In this document: piece by piece, positions 40,156 through 42,439 of the stretch | How positions within the stretch are numbered: position 1 is the stretch's first letter | Layout of the letters: each line of letters opens with the position of its first letter | From: Polyangiaceae bacterium | Lineage (GTDB): Bacteria > Myxococcota_A > Polyangia > Polyangiales > Polyangiaceae | Direction of reading: 5' to 3' | Assembly (NCBI GenBank): GCA_020849655.1 | Contig: JADLFU010000189.1 | Span: 1 to 42,439, forward strand | Length of the DNA stretch: 42,439 bases | Notes under the pieces: model-generated | What the model was told of the DNA's origin: nothing | Databases searched by the model: none | The model's input: the letters and a program-made list of their open reading frames with translations, nothing else | Made by a program: the position numbers and the translations under genes

Positions 40156-42439
40156 TCAGCGACGCCTGCGGCGCCGCCCCCCCCGCGAGGCCCAGGAGCG
40201 CGACGAGCGCCCCGAGTCCGCCGGCGCTCGACGAGCTTCGCGGCACCTCGCACCCGCACCCGCCGCTGTCACTCTCGGCGGGCGCGGTGGGGGCGGGCGC
40301 AGCGCCCGCGGTGCCGGTCCAACCGCCAGCGGAGACAGGGGTGCCGCCGCTGCCTGCCGCGGTCGCGGCGCCCGCCCCACCCGCGCCGGCGCTCCCGCCC
40401 GCGCCGCCCTTCTTGCACTCGGTGCTCTGGCATGTGAACCCGCCCGCGAGATCGCACTCGGCGTTCGTCGAGCACTTGGTGTTGCACTTGTTGCCCGTGC
40501 AGCTGTACCCGGCAGGGCACTTGTTGACCTGGCCCGACGTCGTCTTCTCCTCGGTCGCGCTCGCGCACGTCGTCACCGCGGCTCCGCACTGGCCGGTGAC
40601 CTTGTCGCACTGTGAGCCTGGTGCGCAGTCGGCGTCGCCCGCGCAGGTCTTCTTGCAGGTGTTCGTCGCGGCGTCGCAGAGAAACGCGTCGCACGAGATC
40701 GACGTCGTCTGGCAGGTGCCCTGCCCGTCGCAGCTGCCCGACTGCTGGGTGTTGCCCGTGCAGGTCGGGGTGCCGCACTTCTCGCCCGCGGGGCGCGCCG
40801 CCCGGCACTCACCACCCGGCCCGCAGAGCCCGTCGCCCTTGCACGCGTCGGCAGACTTCTCGCAGGCGCTCCTCGGATCCGTCCCATCCTTCGCGTCGCC
40901 GCACTTGCCGTCGATGCCGGACTGGTTGGCGTTGCCGTTGCACGACCGACAGGCGCCGGCGCACTCGCTCTCGCAGCAGACCCCGTCGACGCAGAAGCCC
41001 GAGTCACAGTCGCCGCCCTTCTTGCACGCGACGCCGGTGTCGAGCTTGGAGACACAGGCGCCCAGCTTGCCGCAGAAGTACCCGACCCGGCACTCGGCGT
41101 CGCCCGTGCAGCTGGTCGCGCAGGTGCTGGCCGCGCAGACATGACCGTTGGCGCAGGTGACGGGGGTCTGGACGGTGGTGCACGCGCCGGAGCCGTCGCA
41201 CACCTGGCCCTGCACGGACGCGCCGACGCAGGTGGTCGCACCGCACGCGGTGCCCCGCGGCGCGGCCTTCGCGCACGCCCCCGCGCCGTCGCACGCGCCC
41301 GTCGCGCCGCACGCGGTGGTGCCGGGCTCGCACTCGTCATCGGGCTCCTTGCTGGCGGGGACGGGCGTGCACGCGCCGTCGGGTTGACCCGTCTTCGCCT
41401 CGACACAAGCCTCACACTCTCCCGCGCAGGGCTTGTTGCAGCAGACGCCGTCGGCACAGGACCCGGAGGTGCAGCCTGCGCCGGTCGTGCAGGGCTTGCC
41501 GACCGCGTCAGCGTACTTCTGGCAGGCGCCCGCGCCGTCGCAGAGGCCGTTGTTCGCGCCGGAGGGGACGCCGTCGTCCTCGCATTCGTCGTCGGGATCG
41601 GTTCCGGCAAGAACAGGGGCGCAGGTGCCGTCGGGCTGGCCTGTTCTCGCGGAGTTGCACGCCTCGCATGGACCATCGCAAGCGGAGTTGCAGCAGACAC
41701 CGTCGACGGACTGCGTGGTTGCGCCGCAGTACAACTCCGCGCTCGCGAGGTAGCTCTGCCCGTGGCCGCCGACAACGAGCACCGTGCCGTCCGGGAGCAC
41801 GCTCGCGGTGTGGAGACGGCGCGCGGTGACCAGCGTGCTTGCCGCGCTGAACCCGTCTCCCGACCACTTCTCCGCGCTCGCGAGGTAGTTGCTCTGCCCG
41901 TAGCCGCCGACAACGAGCACCGTGCCGTCCGGGAGCACGCTCGCGGTGTGGGCGAAGCGAGGGGTGACCAGCGTGCCCGCGCTCAACCCGTCTCCCGACC
42001 ACTCCTCCGCGCTCGCGACGAAGCCGCACTCCCCGAAGCCGCCGACGACGAGCACCGTGCCGTCCGGAAGCACGCTCGCGGTGTGCGCATAGCGCGCGGT
42101 GGCCAGGGTGCCCGCCGCGCTGAACCCGCCTCCCGACCACTTCTCTGCGCTCGCGAGGCTGCCGACTTGCCCGTAGCCGCCGACGACGAGGACCGTACCG
42201 TCCGAGAGCACGCTCGCGGTGTGCTGATGGCGCGCGTTGGTCAGGGTGCCCGCCGCGCTGAACCCGCCTCCCGACCCTCCCGACCACCTCTCCGCGCTCG
42301 CGAGAACGCCGCCTTGTCCGTAGCCGTCGACGACGAGGACCGTGCCGTCCGTGAGCACGCTCGCGGTGTGCGCGGCGCGCGCGGTGGCCAGGCTCCCCGT
42401 CGTGACCCACCCCGGATCGACCAGCACCGGATACACCCG
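40156..42439 (-). CDS. Kelch-like and Cys-rich MYXO-CTERM surface protein, 5'-partial, frameshifted tail
   Basis: The reading frame enters from beyond the right edge and has no start of its own (a GTG at 42436 is a chance codon). About 230 residues form five Kelch-like repeats (HTASVLPDGTVLVVGGYGQ, ASAEKWSG). Some 400 residues rich in Cys follow (GVCCNSACDGPCEACN, then TGQPDGTCAPV repeats), as in myxobacterial adventurous surface proteins. The end reads DSGGCGCEVPRSSSSAGGLG then ALVALLGLAGG. That is the MYXO-CTERM sorting tail, which needs an Arg cluster and a stop. These are one base out of frame: deleting one G of the eight-G run (40177-40184) gives GGRRRRRR and TGA at 40156. In the sequence as given the frame stays open to 39317. 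Confidence 0.8.
41738..42410 (-). repeat. Kelch-coding tandem DNA repeats
   Basis: Five direct repeats of about 130-145 nt each code for one Kelch unit. The words CGCGCTCGCGAGG and GACGAGCACCGTGCCGTCCG recur in each with few changes. Such near-identical units allow expansion or loss by recombination. Confidence 0.75.

Overview
This is a very GC-rich window (nearly every codon of the real genes ends in G or C) that looks like a chromosome segment of a myxobacterium, most likely from the Polyangia/Sorangiineae side of Myxococcota. The signs are three eukaryote-like (Hanks) Ser/Thr kinases within about 22 kb, an FHA-domain sigma-54 activator, many Pro/Ala-rich and Gly/Ala-rich lipoproteins, Cys-rich Sel1 repeats, a PEGA/TPR protein and a Kelch plus Cys-rich surface protein ending in a MYXO-CTERM-type sorting tail. 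Most stops are TGA, and many neighbouring genes overlap by 1 to 20 nt.

Layout. 1-6174 (+): the end of an unidentified gene, a TauE/SafE permease, an antisense haem lipoprotein, then a tightly packed series (Sel1 protein, lipoprotein, methyltransferase, SctQ/FliM-like SpoA protein, lipoprotein). 6220-8728 (-): a dihaem cytochrome c and an M17 aminopeptidase. 8792-11357 (+): tRNA-His with its promoter, followed 25 nt later by an overlapping three-gene module: SIR2-like protein, GbsR/MarR-like winged helix and Dam-type adenine methylase. This is the best candidate in the window for an undescribed, possibly defensive or epigenetic, system. 11354-15175: an acidic membrane protein, Hsp20, the FHA/sigma-54 regulator, and a pair made of a minimal nucleotidyltransferase and a partner resembling a toxin-antitoxin pair. 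15345-19229 (-): PEGA/TPR protein, Pro/Ala-rich membrane protein and zinc-ribbon Ser/Thr kinase, probably one signalling cluster. 19568-20659 (+): HrcA.

20671-26929 (-): glutamine amidotransferase and subtilisin-like protease (a two-gene unit), GTP-dependent PEP carboxykinase, nucleoside diphosphate kinase, an unknown membrane protein and a class I aminotransferase. 27057-33098 (-): a cell-envelope block with an L,D-transpeptidase, two large lipoproteins and an outer-membrane-barrel-like protein. 33153-36289 (-): a PadR regulator with a recognisable promoter/operator, a second kinase and two small proteins. 36415-40052 (+): a LysM/FecR envelope protein overlapping a third kinase that carries a receiver-like tail. 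40156-42439 (-): the 3' part of a Kelch/Cys-rich MYXO-CTERM protein whose tail is knocked out of frame at a run of eight C (G on the coding strand).

A pattern runs across the minus strand. Four genes (acidic membrane protein, ndk, the unknown membrane protein before the aminotransferase, and the beta-propeller-like lipoprotein) have no stop where their coding signal ends. Each instead has an in-frame TTA exactly there, and three of the four share the context RTTAYCCG. Whether this is assembly error, real fusion or tailing, or something functional cannot be settled from sequence alone.
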